Origin: Winogradskyella eximia
Lineage (GTDB): Bacteria > Bacteroidota > Bacteroidia > Flavobacteriales > Flavobacteriaceae
Reading direction: 5' to 3'
Assembly (NCBI RefSeq): GCF_003386165.1
Contig: NZ_QRDV01000001.1
Span: forward strand, 496,001-560,000
DNA: 64,000 bases
The translations under genes were made by a program, and so were the position numbers. Under the pieces are notes generated by a model. That model worked only from the letters and a program-made list of their open reading frames with translations. It did no database searches and was not told where the DNA came from. This document shows positions 1 to 9,192 of the stretch, in pieces. Position 1 is the first letter of the stretch, and the number at the start of each line of letters is the position of its first letter.

Positions 1-24
1 AGGTGCCATTTCAAAATAAAATTA

Positions 25-32
25 TAATTTTG
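25..32 (+). promoter_or_regulatory. -7 element of the pckA promoter
   Basis: TAATTTTG matches the Bacteroidota -7 consensus TAnnTTTG. It lies 23 bases before the pckA start, implying a short leader. The -33 element cannot be judged because the window begins just upstream. Confidence 0.55.
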
Positions 33-55
33 CACCACTAAACAACACAAATATT

Positions 56-1672
56 ATGGCAAATCATTCCCAATTAACGAAAACGATTTCGTTAGAAAAT
101 TATGGAATTAAAAATGCAAAAGTTAATTATCAACTATCCTCAGATGAGCTTCATTCTGAAACCATTGCAAAAGGACAAGGTGTAGAATCCTCATCTGGTG
201 CTTTAGCGGTTAATACAGGTGAATTTACAGGTCGTTCTCCAATGGACCGATTTATTGTAAAAGATGATATTACCAAAGACAAAGTTTGGTGGGGAAATAT
301 CAACATTCCTTTTGAAAGTGATAAATTTCAGAAGCTTTATGATAAAGTGGTAGATTATTTATCTGAAAAGGAAATTTATGTACGTGATAGTTATGCTTGT
401 GCAGATGAAGATTACAAGTTAAATATTAGGGTTATCAATGAGTATCCTTGGAGTAATATGTTTGCTTATAACATGTTTTTACGCCCAACGGAAGCTGAAT
501 TAGAAAACTTTTCACCAGAATGGACTGTGGTTAACGCACCAGGCTTTATGGCAGATCCAGAGGTAGATGGTACGCGTCAACACAATTTTGCAATATTAGA
601 TTTTACACGTAAGATTGCCTTAATAGGTGGAACTGGTTATACAGGTGAGATTAAAAAAGGAATCTTTTCTGCTTTAAACTTTATTCTTCCTGTATTTAAA
701 GAGACTTTACCTATGCACTGTAGTGCTAATGTTGGTAAGGATGATGATACAGCTATTTTCTTCGGGTTATCAGGAACAGGAAAAACGACATTATCAACAG
801 ATCCTAACAGAAGTTTAATTGGAGATGATGAACATGGTTGGACAAAAGAAAACTCTGTATTTAATTTTGAAGGAGGTTGTTATGCTAAAGTCATTAACCT
901 TTCTGAAGAACAAGAACCAGAGATTTTTGCAGCGATTAAAAAAGGAGCTATTCTTGAAAATGTAATAATGGATGACAAAGGCGTTGTAGACTTTGCTGAT
1001 ACGTCAATTACTCAAAACACCAGAGTAAGTTACCCAATTTATCATATAGAAAATATTAGAAAACCATCTATAGGTAATAACCCAAAGAACATCTTTTTCT
1101 TAACGGCAGATGCTTTTGGAGTTTTGCCTCCAATATCTAAATTAACACCTAGTCAGGCTGCATATCACTTTATTTCTGGTTATACCGCAAAAGTTGCTGG
1201 TACAGAAGCAGGAGTAGTGGAGCCAGTACCAAGTTTTTCAGCTTGTTTTGGTGCGCCATTTATGCCATTGCATCCAACAGAATATGCTAAGATGCTAAGC
1301 AAAAAGATGAAAGATGCAGGTGTAAATGTATGGTTAGTTAATACAGGCTGGACAGGTGGTCCTTACGGAGTAGGTACACGTATGAAATTAAAATACACAC
1401 GTGCTATGATTAACGCAGCTTTAAATGGAGAGTTAGGTGATTATACTTATGAAGATTATCATATTCACTCTGTATTTGGAGTAGCACAACCAAGAACATG
1501 TCCTGGAGTGCCTACAGAAGTATTAAGCCCAAGAACAACTTGGAACGATGATAAAGCATATTACACTATGGCATTTAAGCTATCAAATGCATTTAGAGAG
1601 AACTTTAAGAAGTTTGAATCTTATGCGTCTGAAGAAGTGAGACGTGGAGGTCCACAACGTTATTCGTTTTAA
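56..1672 (+). CDS. pckA: Phosphoenolpyruvate carboxykinase (ATP)
   Basis: Cytosolic ATP-dependent PEPCK, converting oxaloacetate and ATP to PEP, CO2 and ADP at the start of gluconeogenesis, or running in reverse for anaplerosis. The 538-residue length is normal for the ATP-type family. The kinase-1a P-loop GLSGTGKTTLS is near residue 236 and the kinase-2 motif GDDEHGW near 255; the substrate-binding GRSPMDRF segment is near residue 59. The ATG start has a -7 element 23 bases upstream. The gene is monocistronic: it ends in a strong terminator and faces hemD. A second, unrelated-looking candidate PEPCK (PPi-type) is encoded at 23105-26554. Confidence 0.97.
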   Translation: MANHSQLTKTISLENYGIKNAKVNYQLSSDELHSETIAKGQGVESSSGALAVNTGEFTGRSPMDRFIVKDDITKDKVWWGNINIPFESDKFQKLYDKVVDYLSEKEIYVRDSYACADEDYKLNIRVINEYPWSNMFAYNMFLRPTEAELENFSPEWTVVNAPGFMADPEVDGTRQHNFAILDFTRKIALIGGTGYTGEIKKGIFSALNFILPVFKETLPMHCSANVGKDDDTAIFFGLSGTGKTTLSTDPNRSLIGDDEHGWTKENSVFNFEGGCYAKVINLSEEQEPEIFAAIKKGAILENVIMDDKGVVDFADTSITQNTRVSYPIYHIENIRKPSIGNNPKNIFFLTADAFGVLPPISKLTPSQAAYHFISGYTAKVAGTEAGVVEPVPSFSACFGAPFMPLHPTEYAKMLSKKMKDAGVNVWLVNTGWTGGPYGVGTRMKLKYTRAMINAALNGELGDYTYEDYHIHSVFGVAQPRTCPGVPTEVLSPRTTWNDDKAYYTMAFKLSNAFRENFKKFESYASEEVRRGGPQRYSF

Positions 1673-1695
1673 TTAGCGACTCAGCTCAGATATAT

Positions 1696-1735
1696 AAAAA
1701 AGCGATTCTTTAATTAGAATCGTTTTTTTTTTTTT
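1696..1735 (+). terminator. Intrinsic terminator of pckA
   Basis: The stem GCGATTCT/AGAATCGT is followed by a run of about 13 T, 24 bases after the pckA stop codon. Confidence 0.85.
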
Positions 1736-1817
1736 ATGCATAAACTTCTATGAAGCTTTAAACAGATGACCAATAATGGTTTAGTTAATATATAAAGAGT
1801 TATTTATTGTTTTAAAA

Positions 1818-1856
1818 CCAAAAATCCCAACTAAAAACTTTAGTTGGGATTTTATA
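1818..1856 (-). terminator. Terminator of the hemD unit
   Basis: A perfect 15-bp inverted repeat (1821-1835 and 1839-1853) with a 3-base loop stands just beyond the hemD stop. Flanking A and T runs make it potentially bidirectional. Confidence 0.8.
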
Positions 1857-1875
1857 TTAAACTATTTAAAAGAAA

Positions 1876-2625
1876 TTATTTTCCCTTATTAACAGAATCG
1901 ATATATTTCTGTAGCGCCATTGTCATTGATGGAGTTTCAGGTGTTGGTGCAGAAATATCTACACGCAATCCTTTTTCCTTAACGGCTTTTACCGTTGTGT
2001 TTCCGAATACAGCAATACGTGTTTCGTTTTGCTTAAAGTCTGGGAAATTATGGAATAATGATTCTATACCAGATGGACTAAAGAATACTAAAATATCATA
2101 AGTAACATTAGATAAATCTGATAAATCACTAATTACGGTTTTGTAAAAAGTCGCTTGTTTCCATTTTACACCTAATTCGTTTAAAATCTCTGGAATAACA
2201 TCTTTTACTTTGTCTGTTGTAGGTAATAAAAAAGATTCGTCTTTATACTTTTTAATTAAAGGCATTAAGTCTTCAAAAGTACGTTTACCAACATAAATCT
2301 TACGTTTTCTGTAAACCACATATTTCTGCAAGTAATATGCTACAGCTTCAGATTGGCAAAAATATTTCATAGAATCTGGTACTTTAAATCGCATTTCATC
2401 TGCAACTCTAAAGAAATGATCTACTGAATTTCTACTTGTAAGGATAATGGCTGTGTATTTGCTGAGGTCAACTTTTTGTTGTCTTACATCCTTGGATGAT
2501 ACACCTTCAACATGAATGAAGGGTCTAAAGTCCACCTTAACTTTTTGCTTTTCTTGCAAATCAAAGTATGGAGAGTTCTCTATTTTAGGCTCTGGTTGTG
2601 ATACTAAAATCGTTTTCACTTTCAT
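1876..2625 (-). CDS. hemD: Uroporphyrinogen-III synthase (HemD-like)
   Basis: Predicted cytosolic enzyme that cyclises hydroxymethylbilane to uroporphyrinogen III in tetrapyrrole synthesis. At 249 residues it has the usual two-lobed HemD size: the N-lobe has the TSRNSVDHFF segment (an LTS-N type motif) and the C-lobe has VFFSPSGIESLF, the family's 'FTSPSGV' signature. I chose the ATG giving MKVKTILVSQPEP; a longer frame from 2691 would run into the upstream gene. It follows the DUF4271 gene by 16 bases on the same strand, a pairing known in flavobacteria. Sequence divergence within HemD is high, so the family call is firmer than the activity. Confidence 0.85.
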   Translation of the reverse strand: MKVKTILVSQPEPKIENSPYFDLQEKQKVKVDFRPFIHVEGVSSKDVRQQKVDLSKYTAIILTSRNSVDHFFRVADEMRFKVPDSMKYFCQSEAVAYYLQKYVVYRKRKIYVGKRTFEDLMPLIKKYKDESFLLPTTDKVKDVIPEILNELGVKWKQATFYKTVISDLSDLSNVTYDILVFFSPSGIESLFHNFPDFKQNETRIAVFGNTTVKAVKEKGLRVDISAPTPETPSMTMALQKYIDSVNKGK

Positions 2626-2641
2626 ACGTAAACCTTGTGTT

Positions 2642-3292
2642 TTAAGCGTTATACTCTCTAATAACCTTATATAAAAGTATATAAGGCCCAATTTCGAGAG
2701 CGCAAAGATACAATAAAAAATAGAAAAAATTGGGATTTAATAGTTTTTGATAAGTTTTGAACGAAGATAAAAAGCCAATGAAATTAATAATACAAACCAA
2801 TGAAAACCCAATTGTTATTATTATTTCTATAGATAGGTTGGTATAAAGCAAAAACAAATTAGCCATTAAAAAAACAATACCAGATAAATTTTTGAAGGTT
2901 GTTTTTTGAAAAAGATATTGATCCATTAGGCTATCTATTTCAAAAAGACTGCCAATAAGCCGTTCAATAAGTGTTTTTATGATGATTATAGTAGACACTA
3001 CAAATAGTAGTTTTAAGAACGAAACAAGTTCAAAATCTAATGGAGATACAAAGGTGGAGTAGGCAAAGAATAAAAAAATGCTAAATGATAAGCTTAGGTT
3101 TATAAATAAAAAGCTGTCAAACTGATCTATAAATTTTTGATCTTTAGTATAAATTTTTAGATATTTAGAATTACCAATAACATACATAAAGTCATTAAAT
3201 CGCAGCGTATTTATATATTTTGCAACAACGATAGAGAACAATCCTATGATTGTAAAAATGGTAAACCACTCGTATGTAATATAATTTCGCAT
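2642..3292 (-). CDS. DUF4271 membrane protein
   Basis: Integral membrane protein of 216 residues that I recognise as DUF4271, a family confined to Bacteroidota. Several hydrophobic segments are visible, around residues 10-25, 82-100, 108-128, 140-165 and 190-210. No catalytic motif is seen and the function is unknown. It is the first gene of a two-gene unit with hemD on the minus strand, and it diverges from the glycosyltransferase at 3440. Co-transcription with hemD is a conserved arrangement in the family but does not establish a role in heme synthesis. Confidence 0.8.
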   Translation of the reverse strand: MRNYITYEWFTIFTIIGLFSIVVAKYINTLRFNDFMYVIGNSKYLKIYTKDQKFIDQFDSFLFINLSLSFSIFLFFAYSTFVSPLDFELVSFLKLLFVVSTIIIIKTLIERLIGSLFEIDSLMDQYLFQKTTFKNLSGIVFLMANLFLLYTNLSIEIIITIGFSLVCIINFIGFLSSFKTYQKLLNPNFFYFLLYLCALEIGPYILLYKVIREYNA

Positions 3293-3385
3293 GCTGCTAA
3301 ATTATAAAAAAAAGCGTTTAAAGTAATAAGAGAGATTCTTATCTATCAAAAAAGTTAATTCCGATATAAAATCCATTAAAAACTT

Positions 3386-3393
3386 TACTTTTG
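3386..3393 (+). promoter_or_regulatory. -7 element of the glycosyltransferase-dihydroorotase operon
   Basis: TACTTTTG fits TAnnTTTG and lies 46 bases before the first start codon of the operon. No clear -33 TTTG is seen at the expected distance. Confidence 0.5.
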
Positions 3394-3439
3394 TTAAAAT
3401 TCTAAAAGCTACTCAAAAGAGTATTTTAAAAGAGAGTAA

Positions 3440-4162
3440 ATGTCTGACGCAATTGTCATAATTCCTACCTATAACGAGATTGAAAATATAGAATCAATCA
3501 TTAGAACTGTGTTTTCGCAACCGAAAATTTTTCATGTTTTAGTAGTAGATGATAATTCTCCAGACCATACTGCTGAAACTGTTAAGACACTTCAACAAGA
3601 GTTTAAAGGCCAATTGTTTTTATTAGAGCGTACTAAAAAAAGCGGTTTAGGTACAGCTTACATTGCTGGTTTTGAATGGGCTTTAGAGAATTCATATGAA
3701 TATGTTTTTGAGATGGATGCGGATTTTTCGCATAATCCAGAAGATTTAATACGATTATATGAGGCATGTGCTATTGATGGAGCAGATATGTCCGTTGGTT
3801 CTAGATATGTAAAAGGAATTACTGTTGTCAATTGGCCAATGTCACGTATTATTTTGTCTTACGGAGCATCTCGTTATGTAAGATTAATTACAAGAATGAC
3901 TGTCAAAGATTCTACAGCCGGCTTTGTTTGCTATAAAAGGTCTGTTTTAGAAGCTATTGATTTAAAAAAAATAAAGTTTGTAGGTTATGCATTTCAAATT
4001 GAAATGAAATTTAAAGCTTACAAAAAAGGATTTCAAATTGTAGAAATTCCTGTTATCTTTAAAGATAGAACCAAAGGGAAATCAAAAATGAGTGGAAGTA
4101 TTATTTCTGAAGCTATTTTTGGAGTGATTAGTTTAAAAATTAAAAGTTTATTTACTAAGTAG
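3440..4162 (+). CDS. Polyprenol monophosphomannose synthase-like glycosyltransferase (GT2)
   Basis: Family 2 glycosyltransferase of the DPM1 type, which transfers a sugar from a nucleotide donor to polyprenyl phosphate on the inner membrane face. At 240 residues it is the catalytic domain alone, without the membrane anchor of some relatives. Visible motifs are IIPTYNE (residues 7-13), VVDDNSPD (36-43), EMDADFSHNPEDL near 95 (the metal-binding DXD region) and DSTAGF near 158. It is first in a tight operon, 6 bases before dihydroorotase. The exact donor sugar cannot be read from the sequence. Confidence 0.88.
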   Translation: MSDAIVIIPTYNEIENIESIIRTVFSQPKIFHVLVVDDNSPDHTAETVKTLQQEFKGQLFLLERTKKSGLGTAYIAGFEWALENSYEYVFEMDADFSHNPEDLIRLYEACAIDGADMSVGSRYVKGITVVNWPMSRIILSYGASRYVRLITRMTVKDSTAGFVCYKRSVLEAIDLKKIKFVGYAFQIEMKFKAYKKGFQIVEIPVIFKDRTKGKSKMSGSIISEAIFGVISLKIKSLFTK

Positions 4163-4168
4163 AAGACC

Positions 4169-5512
4169 ATGAATCGAAATACCCTAATTAAAAATGCCAG
4201 AATCGTCAACGAAGGAAAAATTGTTGAAGGTGATATTTTTATTGAAGACAATATTATAAAAGAAATTGATATTTCCATTAGTGTTAAATCTGCGGATATT
4301 AATGTAATTGATGTAGAGGGTAATTACGTTTTTCCAGGAATGATTGATGACCAAGTTCATTTTAGAGAACCTGGACTAACACACAAAGCAGACATTGAGT
4401 CTGAATCTAAAGCAGCTTTGGCAGGTGGAATTACATCTTTTATTGAAATGCCAAATACCAATCCACAAACAACTACGGTAGAAAAGTTAGAAGAGAAATT
4501 TGCTATTGCAGCCAATTCTTCTTACGCTAATTACTCATTTATGTTTGGTGGTACCAATGATAATTTAGATGAGATTTTAAAAGTTGACCCTAAAACTGTT
4601 GCTGGATTAAAATTGTTTTTAGGCTCTTCTACAGGAAATATGTTGGTAGATGACCCTAAGGTTATTGAGAAAATCTTTTCGAGTACTGATATGGTGATTT
4701 CAGTACATTGTGAAGATGAAGCAACGATTAAAAAAAATCTAGCAAAATATAAAGCTGAGTATGGTGATGATATTCCTATGGAACTGCATCCAATTATAAG
4801 AAGCGAAGATGCTTGTTACATATCATCTTCTAAAGCGATTGAATTAGCAAAGAAAACTGGAGCAAGATTACACGTGTTTCATGTATCAACAGGTAAGGAA
4901 ACGAGTTTATTTTCAAATAAAATACCTTTAAAGGATAAGAAAATTACAGCAGAGGTTTGTGTACATCATTTATGGTTTTCTGATGAAGATTATGCTAAAA
5001 AAGGCAGTCATATTAAATGGAATCCTGCAGTTAAAACAGCAAAGGATAGAGATCAGTTATGGAAAGCATTATTGGATGACAGAATAGATGTTATTGCAAC
5101 AGACCACGCACCACATACGCTCGAAGAAAAAAACAACCCTTACACAAGTGCTCCTTCAGGTGGTCCATTGGTACAACATGCTTTAGTAGCCTTAATGGAA
5201 GCGCATCATCAAGGTAAAATTTCGGTTGAGAAAATAGTAGAGAAAGCTTGTCATAATCCTGCAATATTATTTAATGTAGAAAAACGAGGTTATATAAGAG
5301 AGGGGTATTTTGCAGACTTGGTTATTGTAGATCCTCAAAGCCCTTGGACAGTTAATAAAAGTAACATTTTGTATAAATGTGGATGGTCTCCTTTTGAAGG
5401 CAATACATTTAAAAGTAGAATTACTCATACATTTGTTAATGGACAATTAGCTTATAACAATTTTAAGGTTTTAGACGTTAAAGCAGGAGAACGATTGACT
5501 TTTAATAGATAA
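4169..5512 (+). CDS. pyrC: Dihydroorotase
   Basis: Cytosolic amidohydrolase that closes N-carbamoyl-L-aspartate to dihydroorotate in pyrimidine synthesis. The 447-residue length and motifs are those of class I dihydroorotase: [10 protein letters not shown] near residue 60 (metal-binding His pair region), the GLKLFLGSS segment near 150 containing the lysine normally carbamylated, HCEDE near 178, FHVST near 237 and ATDHAPH near 310 with the catalytic Asp. It lies between the GT2 gene (6-base gap) and the DUF4296 gene (1-base gap). Allantoinase is a related alternative, but the HFREPG pattern and the context favour dihydroorotase. Confidence 0.93.
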   Translation: MNRNTLIKNARIVNEGKIVEGDIFIEDNIIKEIDISISVKSADINVIDVEGNYVFPGMIDDQVHFREPGLTHKADIESESKAALAGGITSFIEMPNTNPQTTTVEKLEEKFAIAANSSYANYSFMFGGTNDNLDEILKVDPKTVAGLKLFLGSSTGNMLVDDPKVIEKIFSSTDMVISVHCEDEATIKKNLAKYKAEYGDDIPMELHPIIRSEDACYISSSKAIELAKKTGARLHVFHVSTGKETSLFSNKIPLKDKKITAEVCVHHLWFSDEDYAKKGSHIKWNPAVKTAKDRDQLWKALLDDRIDVIATDHAPHTLEEKNNPYTSAPSGGPLVQHALVALMEAHHQGKISVEKIVEKACHNPAILFNVEKRGYIREGYFADLVIVDPQSPWTVNKSNILYKCGWSPFEGNTFKSRITHTFVNGQLAYNNFKVLDVKAGERLTFNR

Positions 5513-5513
5513 A

Positions 5514-6014
5514 ATGATAAAACGGATAAGTATAATATTAGTACTAAGTGTTTTTGTTTTGGCATGTAATGGCATAGAAAAACCAAAGAAACCAGATAAT
5601 TTGATATCTAAAGATCAGATGTCTGATTTGTTGTACGACTTATACATCATTAACTCAGCAAAAGGGGTTAATAGAAATCTACTGCAAAGTAATGGCTTTA
5701 ACCCTGAAAACTATATTTTAGAAAAATACAATATAGATAGTACGCAGTTTGCAGATAGCAATACCTATTATACGTTTGATACTGAGGAATACAGTGCTAT
5801 TATAAATAAAGTAAAAGCAAGACTTGAAAAAGAAAAAGAAATCTTTGAAGAGTTACAAGACAAAGAGAATGATTCTATTAAAAAACATAAGGATTCTATT
5901 AGAAACTTAGATAGAAATAGGAATTTAAAAACAGTAAAAAAATTAGATAGTACTGTCATTGGAAAAAAGAAAATTAAACGTCCTGTAGGTATAAAAGACT
6001 CACTTCTTCAATAG
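5514..6014 (+). CDS. DUF4296 lipoprotein
   Basis: Small lipoprotein of 166 residues recognised as DUF4296. A lipobox (VFVLAC, Cys about 18) ends the signal peptide, followed by the family's conserved N-terminal block with the MSDLLYDLYIINSAKG segment. The C-terminal half is Lys/Glu/Asp-rich, probably helical and coiled. Its function is unknown; it is probably exported and membrane-anchored. It follows dihydroorotase by one base, the last gene of the operon. Its 3' end overlaps the convergent epimerase gene by 41 bases. Confidence 0.8.
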   Translation: MIKRISIILVLSVFVLACNGIEKPKKPDNLISKDQMSDLLYDLYIINSAKGVNRNLLQSNGFNPENYILEKYNIDSTQFADSNTYYTFDTEEYSAIINKVKARLEKEKEIFEELQDKENDSIKKHKDSIRNLDRNRNLKTVKKLDSTVIGKKKIKRPVGIKDSLLQ

Positions 6015-6987
6015 ATTTATTTATAGGTTTAAATTCAAAATTTAAAGTGGTTTTTAATTTTGAAGCATCATATTTTGAAATATTAATTGCAGATTTTGCA
6101 ACTTGCTTAGATAAAATTCTTGGTTTGCCAAAAAGCTTGTGTTTTAACCAATCTAATCTCCATGCAATTGCTAATAACCAAGGTTTAGCTTCTTTATTTG
6201 GTGGCTTAACTTGTAGTTCTTCAGCTGTTTTTGTTTGTAAGGCTTTAAAACTTATGTTTTCTGAAACTAAAATAAAACCTTCGTTTTTTATGTTACTATT
6301 CATAAGCTGCTGCATCGCTTTAACAACATCCCAAATATCTACATAACCTGTAATACCTAGAGTATAATAAGGCATGCCATTATAAATACGCTTAAATAAA
6401 TTCCCACTACTACCTCCATTCCAATAGCCAGCACCTAAAATAATTCCTGGATTAACAATTACAGCATCCAAACCTTCTTGTGTACCACGCCAAACTTCAA
6501 GCTCAGCACCATATTTTGTTATGGCATAAATACTATTATCATCCTCTGGGTTCCAATCGGTTTTTTCGTCGATTAATACTTCTGGATTTGTATGGTGTCC
6601 TATGGCAGAAATTGAACTTACATAACAAAGTTTCTTAATCTTATTGCTAATTGATAAATTAACAATATTAGCCGTGCCTTTTATATTTATTTTTCGAATT
6701 AAATGATATTTATTAGGCTCAAAAGAAACGATAGCCGCACAATGATATACGTGTGTAATGTCCTTAAAAGCATCTTGTAATTGCGGAATATTATTAAGGT
6801 CAGCTTCAACCCATTCAATTTGATTAAAAAGAGCATCAGCATCATCAGAAAAATATGAAAAGACATGTTTTACACGTTTTAATGTGTTTTCTTGTCTATA
6901 TATGGCACGTATAGATACATTACTTTTTAAAAGTTGAAAAAGTAAATGTGAGCCAACTAATCCTGTTCCGCCTGTGACTAAAATCAT
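5974..6987 (-). CDS. NAD(P)-dependent epimerase/dehydratase family protein (extended SDR)
   Basis: Extended short-chain dehydrogenase/reductase of 337 residues. The N-terminal GGTGLVGSHL (residues 6-15) is the Rossmann dinucleotide-binding motif and YAITKYGAE near residue 150 is the catalytic YxxxK. The family includes sugar epimerases, dihydroflavonol-4-reductases and 3-beta-hydroxysteroid-type enzymes; the substrate is not predictable here. It is a single gene on the minus strand. The last 41 bases overlap the end of the DUF4296 gene tail to tail, so the transcripts would be antisense there. Confidence 0.88.
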   Translation of the reverse strand: MILVTGGTGLVGSHLLFQLLKSNVSIRAIYRQENTLKRVKHVFSYFSDDADALFNQIEWVEADLNNIPQLQDAFKDITHVYHCAAIVSFEPNKYHLIRKINIKGTANIVNLSISNKIKKLCYVSSISAIGHHTNPEVLIDEKTDWNPEDDNSIYAITKYGAELEVWRGTQEGLDAVIVNPGIILGAGYWNGGSSGNLFKRIYNGMPYYTLGITGYVDIWDVVKAMQQLMNSNIKNEGFILVSENISFKALQTKTAEELQVKPPNKEAKPWLLAIAWRLDWLKHKLFGKPRILSKQVAKSAINISKYDASKLKTTLNFEFKPINKSIEEVSLLYLQDV

Positions 6988-7093
6988 AAGGCGAAGTTAC
7001 AATATTTTAAATCTAAATTCTATACTTAGAAGTTGGTTTGTATGGTTTAACATGGCTAGAGTTGTTTGAGGCTAAATTGGGTTAAAATTGTCT

Positions 7094-7123
7094 TTTGTCT
7101 TTAGTTGTGGAAACATATCTTTG
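7094..7123 (+). promoter_or_regulatory. tyrS promoter
   Basis: TTTG at 7094-7097 and TATCTTTG at 7116-7123 with 18 bases between them match the flavobacterial -33/-7 pattern. The tyrS start is 30 bases downstream. Confidence 0.7.
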
Positions 7124-7152
7124 CGCAAATCAATTTTTGAAACTAAAAAGTA

Positions 7153-8463
7153 ATGGCAAATAAATTTGTAGAAGAATTACGTTGGAGAGGAATGGTACAT
7201 GATATCATGCCTGGAACTGAAGAGCAATTAGATCAAGAGATGACTACAGCCTATATTGGTTTTGATCCTACATCAGATTCATTGCACATTGGTAGTTTAG
7301 TACCAATTATTTTATTGGTTCATTTAGAAAGAGCAGGTCATAAACCAGTGGCTTTGGTAGGTGGAGCAACAGGAATGATAGGTGATCCCTCTGGAAAAAG
7401 TGATGAGCGTAATTTACTTGATGAGGCTACATTAGAGCACAATGTAGCAGGTATAAAAGGTGTATTGTCTCGTTTTTTAGATTTTAATTCAAATAAAAAA
7501 AATGCTCCAGTTTTAGTAAACAACTATGATTGGATGAAAACGTTCAGTTTCATAGATTTTGCAAGAGATGTTGGTAAACGCATCACTGTAAATTACATGA
7601 TGGCTAAAGACTCTGTAAAGAAGCGATTAAGTGGAGACGAAGGTAATGTAGGTATGTCATTTACGGAATTTACGTATCAACTCATTCAGGGTTACGATTT
7701 TCATCATTTGTATAAGACTATGGGTTGTAAATTACAAATGGGAGGTAGCGACCAATGGGGAAATATTACTACAGGAACAGAATTGGTAAGACGAATGCAT
7801 GATGGTGAAGACCAAGCTAAAGCCTATGCTATGACGTGTCCGTTAATTACAAAAGCAGATGGTTCTAAATTTGGAAAGTCTGAAGGAGGAAACATTTGGT
7901 TAGATGCAGATAAGACTTCGGTTTATAAATTTTTCCAATTTTGGTTAAATACAACCGATGAGGATGCCGAAAAATATATTAAAATCTTTACATTTTTAGA
8001 TAAATCAGCTATTGATGCTATAATAGAAGAGCATAAAGCCGCTCCTCATTTACGTTTGTTGCAAAATAGATTAGCTGAGGAAGTGACAGTTTTTGTGCAT
8101 AGTAGAGAGGATTATGATAATGCTGTAAAAGCGTCTAAAATATTGTTTAGCAAAGATTTTAAAAATGAAATTAAACAACTACCAGAAAAATTATTTTTAG
8201 ATGTTTTTGAAGGTGTAAAAGATGCTGAAATTTCTAAAGCTGAATTTGAAGAAGGCATAGATATGATTGGTGCTTTGGCTGCAAAAACTAATTTTTTAAG
8301 TTCTAATGGAGATGCAAGACGAGCTTTAAAAGAAAATGCCGTAGCTGTAAATAAAGTAAAAGTAAAAGAAGATTATATCTTATCTTCAGAAGATTTAATT
8401 CACGATAAATACATTATTATTAGTAGAGGTAAGAAGACAAATTTTATTTTAAAAATTGTCTAA
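7153..8463 (+). CDS. tyrS: Tyrosine--tRNA ligase
   Basis: Class I aminoacyl-tRNA synthetase that charges tRNA-Tyr. The 436-residue length is typical. The HIGH-type motif appears as LHIGSL near residue 45, the KMSKS loop as KFGKS near 240, and the tyrosine-binding region as [22 protein letters not shown] near 180-200. A C-terminal S4-like RNA-binding domain follows (about 370-436). A good -33/-7 promoter lies upstream and a hairpin terminator downstream, so it is monocistronic. No T-box is expected or seen in this phylum. Confidence 0.98.
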   Translation: MANKFVEELRWRGMVHDIMPGTEEQLDQEMTTAYIGFDPTSDSLHIGSLVPIILLVHLERAGHKPVALVGGATGMIGDPSGKSDERNLLDEATLEHNVAGIKGVLSRFLDFNSNKKNAPVLVNNYDWMKTFSFIDFARDVGKRITVNYMMAKDSVKKRLSGDEGNVGMSFTEFTYQLIQGYDFHHLYKTMGCKLQMGGSDQWGNITTGTELVRRMHDGEDQAKAYAMTCPLITKADGSKFGKSEGGNIWLDADKTSVYKFFQFWLNTTDEDAEKYIKIFTFLDKSAIDAIIEEHKAAPHLRLLQNRLAEEVTVFVHSREDYDNAVKASKILFSKDFKNEIKQLPEKLFLDVFEGVKDAEISKAEFEEGIDMIGALAAKTNFLSSNGDARRALKENAVAVNKVKVKEDYILSSEDLIHDKYIIISRGKKTNFILKIV

Positions 8464-8489
8464 ACCTTTAATGATTTAGAAGAAATTGG

Positions 8490-8524
8490 ACCTCACGAGT
8501 TTTAAAACTTGTGAGGTCTTTTTG
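8490..8524 (+). terminator. Intrinsic terminator of tyrS
   Basis: A 12-bp stem beginning ACCTCAC and ending GTGAGGT, with one G-T wobble and a TTAA loop, is followed by a T run 26 bases after the tyrS stop. Confidence 0.85.
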
Positions 8525-8599
8525 TATCTTTATGTATGAACTCTAAAAGGTGGTAACATAGAGTTGAGTTAATCGTTTAATAATTTATTCTTTTTAAAA

Positions 8600-9064
8600 A
8601 TGAAGCAAACCGAACAATTAGCGAATCGGCTAAGAGAATTAATTCTTAATGGTACTTGGATTGCAAATACTAATTATAAGCACCAATTAGAAAATTTAGA
8701 TTGGAAAATAGCAACTACAAAATTTCAATCATTGAATTCTGTTGCTGTATTAGCACAGCACGTTCATTATTATATTTCGGGAATAACAAACGTGTTTGTA
8801 AATAATAAGCTTGAAATAAGAGATAAATTTAGTTTTGATTTTCTTCCGATAGAGTCACAAAAAGAGTGGGAAATATTTTTAAATCAATTTTGGAATGATA
8901 CCATAACTCTAGCAGATTATATAGAAAAAATGCCTGAAGAAAATTTAAATAAAGATTTTGTAGATGCAAAGTACGGTACGTATTTACGAAATATAGACGG
9001 TATGATGGAGCATGGTTATTACCATTTAGGGCAGATAGTGTTGTTAAAGAAACTACTTGCATAA
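8600..9064 (+). CDS. DinB superfamily protein (DUF1572-like)
   Basis: Protein of 154 residues with the four-helix-bundle pattern of the DinB/YfiT superfamily of putative metal-dependent proteins. Candidate metal ligands are the histidines in AQHVHYY (about residues 53-55) and MEHGYYHLGQ (about 138-142), at the spacing usual for the family. Members include thiol-transferases and DNA-damage-induced proteins, but this subfamily has no assigned reaction. It stands alone between the tyrS terminator and a convergent terminator. Confidence 0.75.
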   Translation: MKQTEQLANRLRELILNGTWIANTNYKHQLENLDWKIATTKFQSLNSVAVLAQHVHYYISGITNVFVNNKLEIRDKFSFDFLPIESQKEWEIFLNQFWNDTITLADYIEKMPEENLNKDFVDAKYGTYLRNIDGMMEHGYYHLGQIVLLKKLLA

Positions 9065-9097
9065 AAAAATAAGTGCCCAAAATTACTTTTGAGCACT
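9063..9097 (-). terminator. Terminator of the LuxE-like gene
   Basis: Arms at 9072-9082 and 9087-9097 (11 bp, one mismatch, TTAC loop) are followed on the minus strand by TTATTTTTTTAT. It immediately abuts the end of the convergent DinB-like gene. Confidence 0.7.
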
Positions 9098-9192
9098 CAC
9101 TAACCAATCAATCAACTTTGAAAATCTCTCTTTTTCATAGCATCATAGTAGTCGTGTGTAAGTTTGTGTCCTTACAATTTTATTTATTTTTT

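Noticed and set aside
1844..2101. An 85-residue plus-strand open frame
   Set aside because: It is antisense to hemD and overlaps its terminator; it has no family signature.
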